Below, piece by piece: positions 1-9,218 of a stretch of DNA of 64,000 nt. The notes beneath the pieces are model-generated. The model ran no database searches, was not told the DNA's origin, and saw nothing but the letters and a program-made list of their open reading frames with translations. Made by a program: the position numbers and the translations under genes. Source of the DNA: Gluconobacter frateurii. Lineage in GTDB: Bacteria > Pseudomonadota > Alphaproteobacteria > Acetobacterales > Acetobacteraceae. The DNA is taken from NCBI RefSeq assembly GCF_002723955.1, contig NZ_BEWN01000001.1, positions 620,001 through 684,000 of the forward strand, read 5' to 3'. The stretch's first letter is position 1. Each line of letters starts with the position of its first letter.

Positions 1-1233
1 GAATATGGCCGCGAGATCGACGATGCCCGCGCCTATGGCTGGGACGTGACGCCAGGACGGCATGACTGGCGCACGTTGATTGATGCCAAAGACCGCGAGA
101 TCGAGCGCCTGAATGGCATTTACGTCTCAATGCTGAAGAAAGCTGGCGTTGAGCTGTTTACGGGCGACGCACGCTTTGTGGATGCGAATACGGTTGAAAT
201 CGGTCCGTCTGAGCTTGCTCTGGATGCTGAGGTTCAAACCGTTCACGCAAAGAACATCGTCATTGCGACGGGTGGTGCGCCGACGCGTCTCGATATTCCC
301 GGAGCAGAGCACGCGATTGTCTCGGATGATGCGTTTCATCTGGAGAACCGGCCCGAGCGTGTTGCCATTATTGGCAGCGGTTATATCGGGATTGAATTTG
401 CAGGGATTTTCGCGGGTCTCGGCTCGCAGGTGGACTTCGTTTATCGTCAGGATCTGCCACTGCGTGGGTTTGACGAGGAAATGCGTCGCCATATCGCAGA
501 GCTAGTGCCTCTGAACGGTATCACATCCCATCCGGGCAGCACGCCGGAACGGATTGAGAAGACCTTTGAAGGGTATCGACTCCACCTGAAGGGTGGAAAG
601 GTCATCGAAACCGACTGCGTCTTCATGGCGACAGGACGGCACCCAAACCTGACATCCCTGCGGCTGGATCTGGCCGGGATTGAGGTCACGGACGGTCGCA
701 TTGTCACACGCCTTGAAGATGCAAAGACGAACGTTCCGGGCGTTTATGCCATCGGGGATGTCACCGACACTTATAACCTCACGCCAACCGCTATTGCCGA
801 AGGTCATCTTCTGGCGGAGCGTCTGTTCGGTGAGACGGGGCGCGAGTGGTCTTTTGCCACGACACCCAAAGCCGTGTTCTTCAGCCAGCCGCTCGCTTCG
901 GTAGGTCTGACTGAAGAAGAGGCTGCCGAACACCACACACTTGATATCTACACCTCGTCCTTCACGCCGATGCGCCAGTCGCTATCCGGCCGTAAGGGCA
1001 AGGCCTTCATGAAGCTGGTTGTGGATTCCAAGAGCCAGGTGGTGCTGGGTGCCCACATGATTGGTCCGGATTCACCGGAAATCATCCAGGGGCTGGCCAT
1101 TGCCGTCACGGCAGGTCTGACCAAGCGCGATCTTGACCGCACGATCGGCCTTCACCCTACAAGTGCGGAGGAGTTCGTGACCATGCGGACGCCAACGCGC
1201 CATGTTCCTCCTTCTTCCGATAAACAGAACTGA
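1..1233 (+). CDS. gor: Glutathione-disulfide reductase, 5' end cut by the window
   Basis: NADPH-dependent flavoenzyme that reduces glutathione disulfide in the cytoplasm. The reading frame is open from base 1, so the N-terminal FAD segment and the redox-active cysteine pair lie outside the window. What remains includes the short motif ATGGAPTRLDIPG, the NADPH-binding Rossmann motif GSGYIGIEFAG, the second FAD motif around YAIGDVTD, and the dimer-interface signature HPTSAEEFVTM with its catalytic histidine near the C-terminus. The segment GWDVTPGRHDWRTL followed by ERLNGIY is typical of glutathione reductase rather than dihydrolipoamide dehydrogenase. Other glutathione genes (gshB, glutathione peroxidase) occur further along. 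A FUSC transporter follows after 75 bases. Confidence 0.9.
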   Translation, partial: EYGREIDDARAYGWDVTPGRHDWRTLIDAKDREIERLNGIYVSMLKKAGVELFTGDARFVDANTVEIGPSELALDAEVQTVHAKNIVIATGGAPTRLDIPGAEHAIVSDDAFHLENRPERVAIIGSGYIGIEFAGIFAGLGSQVDFVYRQDLPLRGFDEEMRRHIAELVPLNGITSHPGSTPERIEKTFEGYRLHLKGGKVIETDCVFMATGRHPNLTSLRLDLAGIEVTDGRIVTRLEDAKTNVPGVYAIGDVTDTYNLTPTAIAEGHLLAERLFGETGREWSFATTPKAVFFSQPLASVGLTEEEAAEHHTLDIYTSSFTPMRQSLSGRKGKAFMKLVVDSKSQVVLGAHMIGPDSPEIIQGLAIAVTAGLTKRDLDRTIGLHPTSAEEFVTMRTPTRHVPPSSDKQN

Positions 1234-1308
1234 TACTCCGATGGCTCATGACGATCCTTTGCCGCCCCTGAAGATCATGAGCCATCACACAACAGGGCAG
1301 GTGCAGGC

Positions 1309-3348
1309 GTGAAACTAGGCTGGCTGTTTGCGCCGTCCATCACGTCCGTGATGTTCGCCCTGCGCACGACGATTGCCTCCCTGCTGGCTCTGGCCATTGC
1401 ATTGTGGATGGAACTTGGTGAGCCGCAATGGGCCGCCATGACGGTCTGGATTGTCGCGCAGAATTCCCGCGGCGAAAGTATTTCCAAGGGGCGCTGGCGT
1501 CTCGTAGGAACCGTCATTGGCATGATTGCCGCCATCGCGTTGATGGGAATGTTTCCACAATATCCATGGCTCTTCCTGCCGGCGCTGGCCATCTGGGTCG
1601 GGCTGTGTGCGGGCTTTGCGACGCTGACGCATAATTTTCGTGGCTATGCACTCGTTCTCGCAGGCTATACCTGCACGATTATTGCCCTCGGTGCCGTCAA
1701 AGAGCCGGACAATGTGTTCAATATCGCCATGGCACGCGGAACTTACATTTTCCTTGGCGTGATCTGTGAGACGGTCATGGGAATGGTGTTCGTTCCCAAT
1801 ATCGCTGACCGAGCCCGGGAAGAACTGCGAAAGCGCCTGCAGACCATTCTGACGAAGGCCAGCGGGGCCTTACGGGATGTTCTGAACCAGAAAGCGGATG
1901 CCACGGATACGCTCTGTGCACTCATGGGATCACTTCAGGCCTCCAGCGACCAGATCGAGTTCTCCCGGATCGAAATTCGCAGTCAGGGCAATGAAGTCGA
2001 GCATGCTTATGTGACGCTCGGTCTCGTGGCGCGTGTTCTGTCGCGTGGTCTCGGTCTCAAAACGCGTATGGCGTCCGTGTCTCATATTCCGGAGGCACTT
2101 CTTCCATTTCTTCATGATATGGGTGTTGCTCTCGAAGGGCTGCCTGGGCGGCTGGAAAGTGACCGTCGGGGTATCGCCGCCCTTGTTCAGACTGAAGCTC
2201 TTCTGGCTGAGTGTCGAGGGCGGATGCAGGCTGTCCTGCCGCGGGACGATGAGGATTCCCTCAATGAGGGCATCATCCTGACAGGTGTGGAGGTCATGAT
2301 TTCGGACCTCTGTGAAACCCTGCGCTCTTATCGGGCCAGTGTAGATGGCGCGCCAATTTCCGAGCGTCACCGCCTGACCCGAAATACGGACTGGCGCGCG
2401 GCTGTTCGAAACGGGGTGCGGACCATGGCTGCGCTTCTTTTTGGCGCGTATGTCTGGGAAGTGACGGCCTGGCCGCAAGGGAGTGTGTTCCTGACGTTTA
2501 TTGCCGTAGTCTGTGCCCGGTTTGCGACTTTTGAAAATACCGTCCTGCTGAGTGCTGCGTTCTTCTACGGCGCAGTTTTTGCAGCACTTGCCAGCGTCAT
2601 TCCCGTCTTTGTGGTGATGCCAGTCACGGCCAGTTATGTGTTTTTCTGCCTGACGGTCGGCTTCTTCATGATGCTTGGCGGTCTTGCGACGCGTAACCCG
2701 GGTACGGCCGTCATGGCGGCGTCTTACGGGACGTTTTTTCCCTTCCTGCTCGGTATGGACAATCAGGGGCGTATGGATGAGCTGTCCTGGCTCAATACCA
2801 CAATTGCGCTTCTGCTGGGCCTTGGGGCTGGTGTGGTGATCTTCCGGGCAGTTTTGCCGTTTACGCCACGTCGGGCGGCGGAGGTCCTTCGCTATCAGCT
2901 CAAGCGCAGCCTGCGGCGGCTGGCATTGCCGGGTGTTATGATGGACGAATACGTCTGGATCAATGACGGTACACAGAGCATGGAGCGTGCGGTTCGCTTC
3001 GCAGGCTCGTTGGAGAGTGACCGTGCGGAAGAAATGCTGCGTGGTACATTGTCTGTCATGACGGTAGGACGAAACGTCCTGATGCTGCGCAAACTGGCCC
3101 AACATGGCAGCTTGCCCGACACGGCAGTTGTGGCGGTGGATGGCTTGATCCGCAATCTACTGCGTCGCAAGCTTCCTTTGACCCACACGGCAGCAACCAT
3201 CGAGCCGACCCTTGCAGAACTCTATGCGCTGGAGCGGGAGTCTCAGGATACGTCCATCCGGCATGATCTTGTTCTGGCGATTGGGTCCCTGCTGATTGTT
3301 CAGTCCGAACTGCCAACCAGCAGGGCATTCCTCAGAGCGACGACCTGA
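1309..3348 (+). CDS. FUSC family inner-membrane efflux protein
   Basis: Predicted inner-membrane transporter of the fusaric acid resistance / AaeB type, 679 residues. The N-terminal half has a cluster of hydrophobic helices (about residues 13-160), then a long soluble region (about 170-370), then a second membrane cluster (about 375-510) and a cytoplasmic C-terminal part. This two-module arrangement is typical of full-length FUSC proteins. The start is GTG, overlapping by the bases GTGA the stop of a 23-codon open frame beginning at 1241, so translational coupling is possible. The periplasmic adaptor (HlyD-like) and small DUF1656 partner usually encoded beside such pumps are absent here, so the substrate and partner are unknown. 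Confidence 0.85.
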   Translation: MKLGWLFAPSITSVMFALRTTIASLLALAIALWMELGEPQWAAMTVWIVAQNSRGESISKGRWRLVGTVIGMIAAIALMGMFPQYPWLFLPALAIWVGLCAGFATLTHNFRGYALVLAGYTCTIIALGAVKEPDNVFNIAMARGTYIFLGVICETVMGMVFVPNIADRAREELRKRLQTILTKASGALRDVLNQKADATDTLCALMGSLQASSDQIEFSRIEIRSQGNEVEHAYVTLGLVARVLSRGLGLKTRMASVSHIPEALLPFLHDMGVALEGLPGRLESDRRGIAALVQTEALLAECRGRMQAVLPRDDEDSLNEGIILTGVEVMISDLCETLRSYRASVDGAPISERHRLTRNTDWRAAVRNGVRTMAALLFGAYVWEVTAWPQGSVFLTFIAVVCARFATFENTVLLSAAFFYGAVFAALASVIPVFVVMPVTASYVFFCLTVGFFMMLGGLATRNPGTAVMAASYGTFFPFLLGMDNQGRMDELSWLNTTIALLLGLGAGVVIFRAVLPFTPRRAAEVLRYQLKRSLRRLALPGVMMDEYVWINDGTQSMERAVRFAGSLESDRAEEMLRGTLSVMTVGRNVLMLRKLAQHGSLPDTAVVAVDGLIRNLLRRKLPLTHTAATIEPTLAELYALERESQDTSIRHDLVLAIGSLLIVQSELPTSRAFLRATT

Positions 3349-3363
3349 AACAGGCCGTTCCGT

Positions 3364-4185
3364 TCAGGACGCGAGGAACTTTAGCAGATCCTCGTTGACC
3401 TGTTCCGCGTGGGTCAGGAACAGGCCGTGCGGGGCGCCATCATATTCCAGAAAAACCGATCCCGGGATCAGGTCTGCGGCGCGACGGCCGGCGATGTCGC
3501 CAGGAACTGCGCTGTCGGCCGTACCGTGAATGATGAGGGTTGGAATAGTAAAAGACTGGAGATCACTGCGGAAATCCGTTTTCCCCCAGGCATCCACGCA
3601 ATCGATGGTCGCCATCGGGCTTGCCATGCTGGCCAGCGTGAAAGACCAGTCGAGCACGCCTTCACTGACCGGATGGTGCAGCATGGTCGTGCCATAAAAA
3701 CCTGGAAGGAAGCTTTTCAGGAAAGCAAAACGGTCCTGTCGGATTTCCTGTTTGATACCATCAAAGACAGAAATATCGACCCCATCCGGGTTGTCGGCGG
3801 TCTTCAGCAGGAACGGAACGATGGAGGCTAGAAGCACAGCCTTCGAAATTCTGGCGCGGCCGTGGCGGCTAAGATAACGGGCAACTTCGCCGCCCCCCAT
3901 CGAGAAGCCAACAAGGGTTGCGTCCCACAGATCGAGTTGCTCCAGAATGACAGCCAGATCATCTGCAAGAACGTCGTAGTTGTAGCAGTTGATGGGATGA
4001 CCCGAGAGGCCGAAACCACGACGGTCATAGGTAATGACTCGATAGCCAGCCTCGACAAGTGCGAGAGTCTGTTTTTCCCACATGTCGCCGGTCAGCGGCC
4101 AGCCGTGGATAAGAACAACCGGGCGTCCGGCGCCCATATCCTTTACGTGGAGACTGGTTCCGTCAGTAGCAGTAATGTACGGCAT
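3364..4185 (-). CDS. Alpha/beta hydrolase, non-heme haloperoxidase type
   Basis: 273-residue alpha/beta hydrolase. The oxyanion segment HGWPLTG lies near residue 27, the nucleophile elbow GFSMGG places the serine at residue 95, and the acid and histidine are probably supplied by HGTADSAVP and GAPHGLF near the C-terminus. The sequence YDRRGFGLS is typical of the bromoperoxidase/arylesterase branch often annotated as chloroperoxidase; the physiological substrate cannot be read from sequence. A GGAG ribosome site precedes the ATG. It converges with the FUSC gene, leaving only 15 bases between the stops. Confidence 0.82.
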   Translation of the reverse strand: MPYITATDGTSLHVKDMGAGRPVVLIHGWPLTGDMWEKQTLALVEAGYRVITYDRRGFGLSGHPINCYNYDVLADDLAVILEQLDLWDATLVGFSMGGGEVARYLSRHGRARISKAVLLASIVPFLLKTADNPDGVDISVFDGIKQEIRQDRFAFLKSFLPGFYGTTMLHHPVSEGVLDWSFTLASMASPMATIDCVDAWGKTDFRSDLQSFTIPTLIIHGTADSAVPGDIAGRRAADLIPGSVFLEYDGAPHGLFLTHAEQVNEDLLKFLAS

Positions 4186-4270
4186 GGGTGCTGCTCCTCA
4201 TATGATCTGGCTGGATGATACCAGCTGCATCCTGAAGAGCAGAACCCCGCTGTGTCAGATTGGTTGCGTC

Positions 4271-4678
4271 TTACCAGCCGTTGCCGCGAGGGGCCGTCCA
4301 GCCATTGCCGCTTGCATCGCCAAGCTGACCGGACTGGGTGTTGTTGCTGCCCTGATAGGCCGAGCCGAACTTGGAAAGGTTGGCACCTGTCACGCTGTCA
4401 CGCTCGACGCCTGCTTCATGATCCGGGTCGGGGCCATGCTCGAATTCGGTGCTCGGGGCATCCTGATACCCTGGCGGAAGAGAGCGGTGACCACGGGCAC
4501 GAAAATGCTCGCCGCCATTTGCTTTCTGCTGTGTGGAAGGAGTCTGCGACTGGGTGCTGTTCTGCTGGGGGGCGGCGTCGTAAGGCTGACCGAACGTCGC
4601 GGTCTGAGCCTGAGCTACCCCGCCCAGCAGGGCGGTCGCCAGCAGCGCGTGGCAGAAAAAGCGGGAAGAGGGCAGCAT
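4271..4678 (-). CDS. Small exported Q/N/G-rich protein, unknown function
   Basis: Hypothetical 135-residue protein. The chosen ATG at 4678 begins a clean Sec signal peptide (MLPSSRFFCHALLATALLG, ending near AQAQT), with AGGA about nine bases upstream; a longer frame runs up to 4726 but would bury the signal. The mature part is low complexity, rich in Gln, Asn, Ser and Gly, with no cysteine and no recognisable domain. It ends with a glycine/tryptophan-rich stretch (NGWTAPRGNGW). Probably periplasmic or surface associated. It diverges from alkB, and the 142 bases between the two starts must hold both promoters. Confidence 0.6.
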   Translation of the reverse strand: MLPSSRFFCHALLATALLGGVAQAQTATFGQPYDAAPQQNSTQSQTPSTQQKANGGEHFRARGHRSLPPGYQDAPSTEFEHGPDPDHEAGVERDSVTGANLSKFGSAYQGSNNTQSGQLGDASGNGWTAPRGNGW

Positions 4679-4820
4679 GGAGTCTGGTCCTGAACCAATC
4701 ATGGAAATCAACGGCCCCATCACCATATGGGAAGCAGAACCGCATACTCTCTTTTATAATCGGCCCGGTTGGGCTGCGGTTCAAGAGTTCTTTTCCCGGA
4801 TTGGGGACGGGGGAAATGAT

Positions 4821-5477
4821 ATGGAGGATCTCTTTGCAGGACTGCGGTGTCGGACCGACCTTGCTGAAGGGGCGGTGCTCCTTCCTGGTTTTGCCGAATT
4901 CTGGGCTGGTCAACTGGTAGCAACTATTCAACGCCTCTCGCTCGAGGCGCCCTTTCGGGTCATGAAAACGCCAGGAGGGCGCTCCATGTCTGTTGCGACA
5001 ACCAGTTGTGGAGACTGTGGCTGGTATACGGATGAGAAGGGATACCGGTATGTGCGTGCAGATCCTTTAACCGGGAAGCAATGGCCAAAAATGCCAGATA
5101 TGTTTTTCGAGTTGGCCAGTGCCGCAGCGAAAGAGGCTGGATACCCGGATTTTTCTCCTTCTTCGTGCCTGATCAATCGCTATGAGCCTGGAGCAAAGAT
5201 GGGACTACATCAGGACCGGGATGAGGATGATCAGGCGTCTCCCATCGTTTCGGTTTCTTTGGGTGTTCCAGCCCGGTTTGCGTTTGGGGGCCTGTTAAAG
5301 ACGGATGCGGTGCAACGTCATGATCTCTTTCACGGAGATGTCGTAGTCTGGGGGGGTATTTCCCGGCTGGCTTGGCATGGAGTTTCGCCCGTGCGTGAAA
5401 CATTCCATCCGCAGACAGGTGCCATGCGTTACAATCTGACTTTTCGCGCTATCAACGCGGCGCTTTTTCAGCCATAA
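4821..5477 (+). CDS. alkB: DNA/RNA alkylation repair dioxygenase AlkB
   Basis: Fe(II)/2-oxoglutarate dioxygenase that directly demethylates 1-methyladenine and 3-methylcytosine. From the ATG at 4821 the product is 218 residues, nearly the length of E. coli AlkB. The iron ligands are visible as H130 and D132 (LHQDRDE) and H186 (WHG). The 2-oxoglutarate-binding arginines are in RYNLTFR (about R203 and R209). The frame is open upstream to 4677 and could begin at ATG 4677 or 4701. I prefer 4821 because family homology begins there and a GGGGGA ribosome site precedes it. Confidence 0.93.
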   Translation: MEDLFAGLRCRTDLAEGAVLLPGFAEFWAGQLVATIQRLSLEAPFRVMKTPGGRSMSVATTSCGDCGWYTDEKGYRYVRADPLTGKQWPKMPDMFFELASAAAKEAGYPDFSPSSCLINRYEPGAKMGLHQDRDEDDQASPIVSVSLGVPARFAFGGLLKTDAVQRHDLFHGDVVVWGGISRLAWHGVSPVRETFHPQTGAMRYNLTFRAINAALFQP

Positions 5478-5525
5478 ACAGCGCCCCGCAATTTTGTTCA
5501 CTTCCCGACCCCTGGAGGGCATTCA

Positions 5526-6920
5526 ATGCACCCCTCGACCAAGACCCAGACGTCCGACAACACGATGTCATGGTCTCCTGCAAGCTGGCGTTCCCGTCCG
5601 ATCGTCCAGGCTCCGTCTTATGAAGACGAAGCTGCGCTTGCCGCTGTCGAGGCGCGTCTGCATCGATATCCACCACTGGTTTTTGCGGGTGAAGCCCGGC
5701 GTCTGAAAACGCGTCTGGCCGCAGCCTCCCGTGGAGAGGCTTTTGTGCTTCAGGGCGGCGCTTGTGCGGAAAGCTTTGACGAATTCACGGCGGATATCGT
5801 CCGCGATACATTCCGCGTGCTGCTTCAGATGGCCGTGGTTCTGACATTCGCCGCCAAGGTTCCTGTCGTGAAGATTGGCCGTATGGCGGGTCAGTACGCC
5901 AAGCCACGCTCGTCCAATACGGAAACGATCGATGGTCTGACGCTGCCATGCTATCGCGGTGACATCATCAATGGTCCGGAATTCACTGCGGCGGCGCGTA
6001 TTCCTGATCCGGCACGGATGGAGACGGGGTATTTCCAGTCTGCTGGTGTGATGAACCTGCTGCGCGCTTTCGCAAACGGCGGTTATGCGAACCTGCATCA
6101 GGTCCATAGCTGGAACCTTGGCTTTGTTGAGCGTTCCCCGCTGGCAGCCCGCTATCGGGATCTGGCTCATCGCATTGATGAGACGCTGTCTTTCATGCGC
6201 GCCTGTGGTTTTGACGCGGCTGCGTCCCAGATTGATGAGACAGAGTTCTATACCTCTCACGAAGCGCTTCTGCTGCCATACGAGCAGGCTCTAACCCGCA
6301 TCGACAGCACCAGTGGTGACTACTACGACTGCTCGGCGCACTTCCTGTGGATCGGGGATCGCACCCGTCAGCCGGATGGCGCGCATGTGGAGTTCCTGCG
6401 CGGCGTTCAGAACCCGATCGGGATCAAGGTTGGCCCGACGACGACGGTTGAGGATCTTGAAAAGCTGCTCGAAATCCTGAACCCGAATGACGAGGCCGGT
6501 CGCATCACGCTGATCTCGCGGATGGGTAAGGACAAGGTGCGCGAGCATCTGCCGCCCCTCCTGGATGCCGTCATCAAGACGGGCCGCACGGTCACATGGC
6601 TGTGTGACCCCATGCATGGCAACACGACCACGACGTCCAGCAAGGTCAAGACGCGCTCCTTCGAGAGCATCCTTGGTGAGGTCCTTGGCTTCTTCGATGT
6701 TTTCGAGGCTGCAGGCCGTCGTCCGGGTGGTATTCACCTTGAAATGACGGGTCAGGACGTCACCGAATGCATCGGTGGTGCCCAGTGTCTGACGGAGGCC
6801 GACCTGGGTGATCGGTATGAAACATTCTGTGATCCGCGCCTAAATGCAGAACAGTCGCTTGAAATGGCGTTCCTTCTTGCTCATGAACTGACAGGACGAC
6901 GAGCAGGAAAGCAGGAATGA
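5526..6920 (+). CDS. Class II 3-deoxy-7-phosphoheptulonate (DAHP) synthase
   Basis: First enzyme of the shikimate pathway, condensing phosphoenolpyruvate with erythrose 4-phosphate. The 464-residue length and the motifs [45 protein letters not shown]-like [16 protein letters not shown], and the metal-binding region CDPMHGNT identify the plant-like class II enzyme, not the AroF/G/H type I family. A GGAGGG site lies before the ATG. It overlaps the nicotinate phosphoribosyltransferase gene by ATGA, so the two are translationally coupled, which ties aromatic synthesis to NAD salvage in one transcript. Confidence 0.96.
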   Translation: MHPSTKTQTSDNTMSWSPASWRSRPIVQAPSYEDEAALAAVEARLHRYPPLVFAGEARRLKTRLAAASRGEAFVLQGGACAESFDEFTADIVRDTFRVLLQMAVVLTFAAKVPVVKIGRMAGQYAKPRSSNTETIDGLTLPCYRGDIINGPEFTAAARIPDPARMETGYFQSAGVMNLLRAFANGGYANLHQVHSWNLGFVERSPLAARYRDLAHRIDETLSFMRACGFDAAASQIDETEFYTSHEALLLPYEQALTRIDSTSGDYYDCSAHFLWIGDRTRQPDGAHVEFLRGVQNPIGIKVGPTTTVEDLEKLLEILNPNDEAGRITLISRMGKDKVREHLPPLLDAVIKTGRTVTWLCDPMHGNTTTTSSKVKTRSFESILGEVLGFFDVFEAAGRRPGGIHLEMTGQDVTECIGGAQCLTEADLGDRYETFCDPRLNAEQSLEMAFLLAHELTGRRAGKQE

Positions 6921-8107
6921 ACTCTTCCGTTTCTCAACGTGCACTAAACCAGTCCAGCGGTGTCCTTGGCCCGCTGGATCGGAAAACAATCGAATCCCGG
7001 ACGGACGCCTATTTCGCGCGTACCCGACAGATTGTCGAACATTTCGGGGACTCACGGGTTACCTACGCGGTGTTCATAAGGCGGCCTGTGATTGCAGCCT
7101 GTGGCATTGCCGTCACCTGGCTTCGCAATGTCGCCAAAGAGCAGGGCTTCGATCTTCACATCCGCGAGGTGTACGACGAGGGACAGTGGGTCGGGGCAGG
7201 TGAGCCTCTGCTGTACCTGACCGGCCCCTTCAGCTGTCTTGCTCCGCTGGAAACGCTGTTGCTTCAGCGTCTCGGGGCCAGTTGTGTGGCGGCACATAAT
7301 GCCTATCAGATGGCCATGGCGCTTCCTGATGTCTCGTTTCTGGCCATGGAAGCACGGCATTGTGCCGGTTTCGAAATGCAGGAACAGATGGGTTATGCCG
7401 CGGCCGTTGGGTCTCAGGCCGCCCAGAAGGAAGGTGCTCGTGGTTTCATTGGCAATGCCAATGATGCGACGGCGGGTTTCTTCGGGCAGGATCATGGGCT
7501 TGGTACCATGCCGCATGCCCTGATTGGCTATGCAGGTTCTACCCTGCGCGCTGCCGAAATGTATGTGGATGTTTATCCAAATGATCCGCTGACAATTCTG
7601 GTGGACTATTTCGGGCAGGAAGTGACAGACGCTCTGGAAGTCTGTCATCGTTTTCCTGAAAAAGCCGCCGCAGGGCAGTTAAGTGTCCGCCTTGATACGC
7701 ATGGCGGTCGCTTCCTCGAAGGGTTGGACCCGCAGTCTTCCTATGCCGTGCTGGAACGCTATACGCCCGGTACGATCCGCCGTTATCGCTCGGACGCGGA
7801 ACTGCGTGATCTTGTTGGGACGGGTGTTTCTGCGGCTGCCATCTGGCGGATGCGGGAAGCCTTGGACGAAGCCGGTTTTCCGAAAGTGAAAATCACGGTC
7901 TCTTCGGGCTTCAATGCTTCCAAATGCACTACGATGCGGGATGCCCATGCCCCGATTGACGTGGTTGGAAGTGGCTCCTTTATTCCGGATCGCTGGTCCG
8001 AGACCTATGCAACAGCGGACATCGTGGCCTATGACGGCACGCTTCGCGTCAAGGTTGGACGTGAATTTCTGCTGAACAAGGCACGAGCCGAACAGGGGGC
8101 CTCATGA
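6917..8107 (+). CDS. pncB: Nicotinate phosphoribosyltransferase
   Basis: NAD salvage enzyme making nicotinate mononucleotide from nicotinate and PRPP. The 396-residue protein has the family features ESRTDAYF-type N-terminus, [22 protein letters not shown] with the conserved histidine, ILVDYFGQE and, near the C-terminus, SSGFNASK followed by [10 protein letters not shown]. It resembles the shorter archaeal-like branch more than E. coli PncB. It overlaps the DAHP synthase stop by four bases and is itself overlapped by the acidic protein at 8104, giving a three-gene coupled unit. Confidence 0.88.
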   Translation: MNSSVSQRALNQSSGVLGPLDRKTIESRTDAYFARTRQIVEHFGDSRVTYAVFIRRPVIAACGIAVTWLRNVAKEQGFDLHIREVYDEGQWVGAGEPLLYLTGPFSCLAPLETLLLQRLGASCVAAHNAYQMAMALPDVSFLAMEARHCAGFEMQEQMGYAAAVGSQAAQKEGARGFIGNANDATAGFFGQDHGLGTMPHALIGYAGSTLRAAEMYVDVYPNDPLTILVDYFGQEVTDALEVCHRFPEKAAAGQLSVRLDTHGGRFLEGLDPQSSYAVLERYTPGTIRRYRSDAELRDLVGTGVSAAAIWRMREALDEAGFPKVKITVSSGFNASKCTTMRDAHAPIDVVGSGSFIPDRWSETYATADIVAYDGTLRVKVGREFLLNKARAEQGAS

Positions 8108-8565
8108 GCGACGAACCGGAAAACACAGGAACTGAGACTGCAGGGCAGGGCCAGTCCTGGAACGTACGGATCATTGATCTGTCAGGCGCATCCGAGGATG
8201 ACACCGTCGAGGTCGTGAAAGACTTCATGGATCTGATGCACGCTAATGCTTATGCCCGCGCCTATGTGCGGGACAGCATCGAGCGTTGCCGTGTTCCGGG
8301 CGCAACGAGCAAGGAAGTGCTGGAAAGCTGGTTCGCCTTCGGTGAGAACGCCGAGGTTGTGGATGCCGGTGATGACGGCTGGAAGTCCTCCACCGAACTG
8401 GAAGATTTTGCCGCCAACCCAGCGACAGACATGGAACGCGACTGGCGTGCCATTGATCCGCGCAGACTGGTAGATGACGGTGAAATTGCCGGGCCTCCTG
8501 ATGTTGACGATGAAGACGACGATGATGATGATGACGAAGATACTCACGAGGTCATCCGTCACTGA
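8104..8565 (+). CDS. Acidic conserved protein, coupled to pncB, unknown function
   Basis: 153-residue soluble protein that I do not recognise. It starts with ATGA overlapping the pncB stop. A folded-looking central part (about 18-115) contains DFMDLMHANAYARAYVRDSIERC in outline, a helix rich in hydrophobic and charged residues, then SWFAFGENAEV. The tail (about 120-153) is extremely acidic, with a run of about a dozen Asp/Glu built from GAT/GAC/GAA codons, ending HEVIRH. There is no signal or membrane segment. The coupling suggests a role with nicotinate phosphoribosyltransferase, but this is inference from position only. Confidence 0.65.
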   Translation: MSDEPENTGTETAGQGQSWNVRIIDLSGASEDDTVEVVKDFMDLMHANAYARAYVRDSIERCRVPGATSKEVLESWFAFGENAEVVDAGDDGWKSSTELEDFAANPATDMERDWRAIDPRRLVDDGEIAGPPDVDDEDDDDDDDEDTHEVIRH

Positions 8566-8570
8566 ATAGG

Positions 8571-8607
8571 ATTGCCCCTCGTATGGTTGCGAGCGTACGA
8601 GGGCAAT
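8571..8607 (+). terminator. Hairpin after the DAHP synthase-pncB unit
   Basis: Inverted repeat ATTGCCCCTCGTA / TACGAGGGCAAT with one bulged base and a roughly 12-base loop, starting five bases after the stop of the acidic protein. It has no U-tract, so it is either a factor-assisted terminator or a 3'-end stabilising structure. Confidence 0.45.
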
Positions 8608-9218
8608 ACGCCCGTTATGAAGGGCAGGTCATAAAAATATCCACATGACTGTGGCTCTGTAATTCTTGCGTTAGATTGGCAAGTCGTGTGGAGGGATATT
8701 TTTCCACAAGACATCTCTACCATTTTCGAGGCGCACGGGGTTGGCCTGTTCAACACCTTATCCAGCAAATACCTGGTGCGAAATTTCACTGATCGGCTTG
8801 AATATCGGGATGGCTCATGGTCCGATGGCGCCGTCTGTTGGTGTGCAACTGACCTATATAGTGAGTGGGGCTATCAAAGCCTCCGACAGGCTTTGCGGCC
8901 ACCGCTCATTTACCTGAGCACATAAGGATCCATGGGGCGCTATCCTTCAGTAGAGATCAGCGGTCAACCATGATGAGAACGCTGGTGGCCATTTCAATGC
9001 TTTCATGCAAAGCGGCGTGCCCCGTTACCTTCCTCTGCTTCTAACGCAGATCTGGACGTTATCTTTCATATTGAATCGGTAGTTAAAACTATATTCCCAA
9101 TCAAGTTTTACTCATAACATCGGAGTATCTTGTCAAATCCGAAACGCATTGCTACAGAATATTTCTGATAATTTTTACGATATAGCAGTATTCACACCTC
9201 TATTCTGGATTGGATTGA
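8608..9218. other. AT-rich intergenic stretch without a supported gene
   Basis: About 610 bases. An open frame from GTG 8686 to 8925 (79 codons) lacks a good ribosome site and matches nothing I know. It could be a gene remnant. A short hairpin AAAGCC/GGCTTT lies near 8877-8895. From about 9060 the composition turns strongly AT-rich, as in the following glycosyltransferase gene. This part probably carries that gene's promoter, but I cannot pick convincing -35/-10 boxes. Confidence 0.5.

Noticed and set aside
4677-4820. Upstream in-frame extension of alkB giving start codons that overlap the divergent gene
   Set aside because: AlkB homology and a good ribosome site begin at 4821; the extension is better read as the divergent promoter.
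8686-8925. 79-codon frame in the AT-rich region
   Set aside because: No ribosome site and no recognisable motif; kept only as part of the intergenic description.
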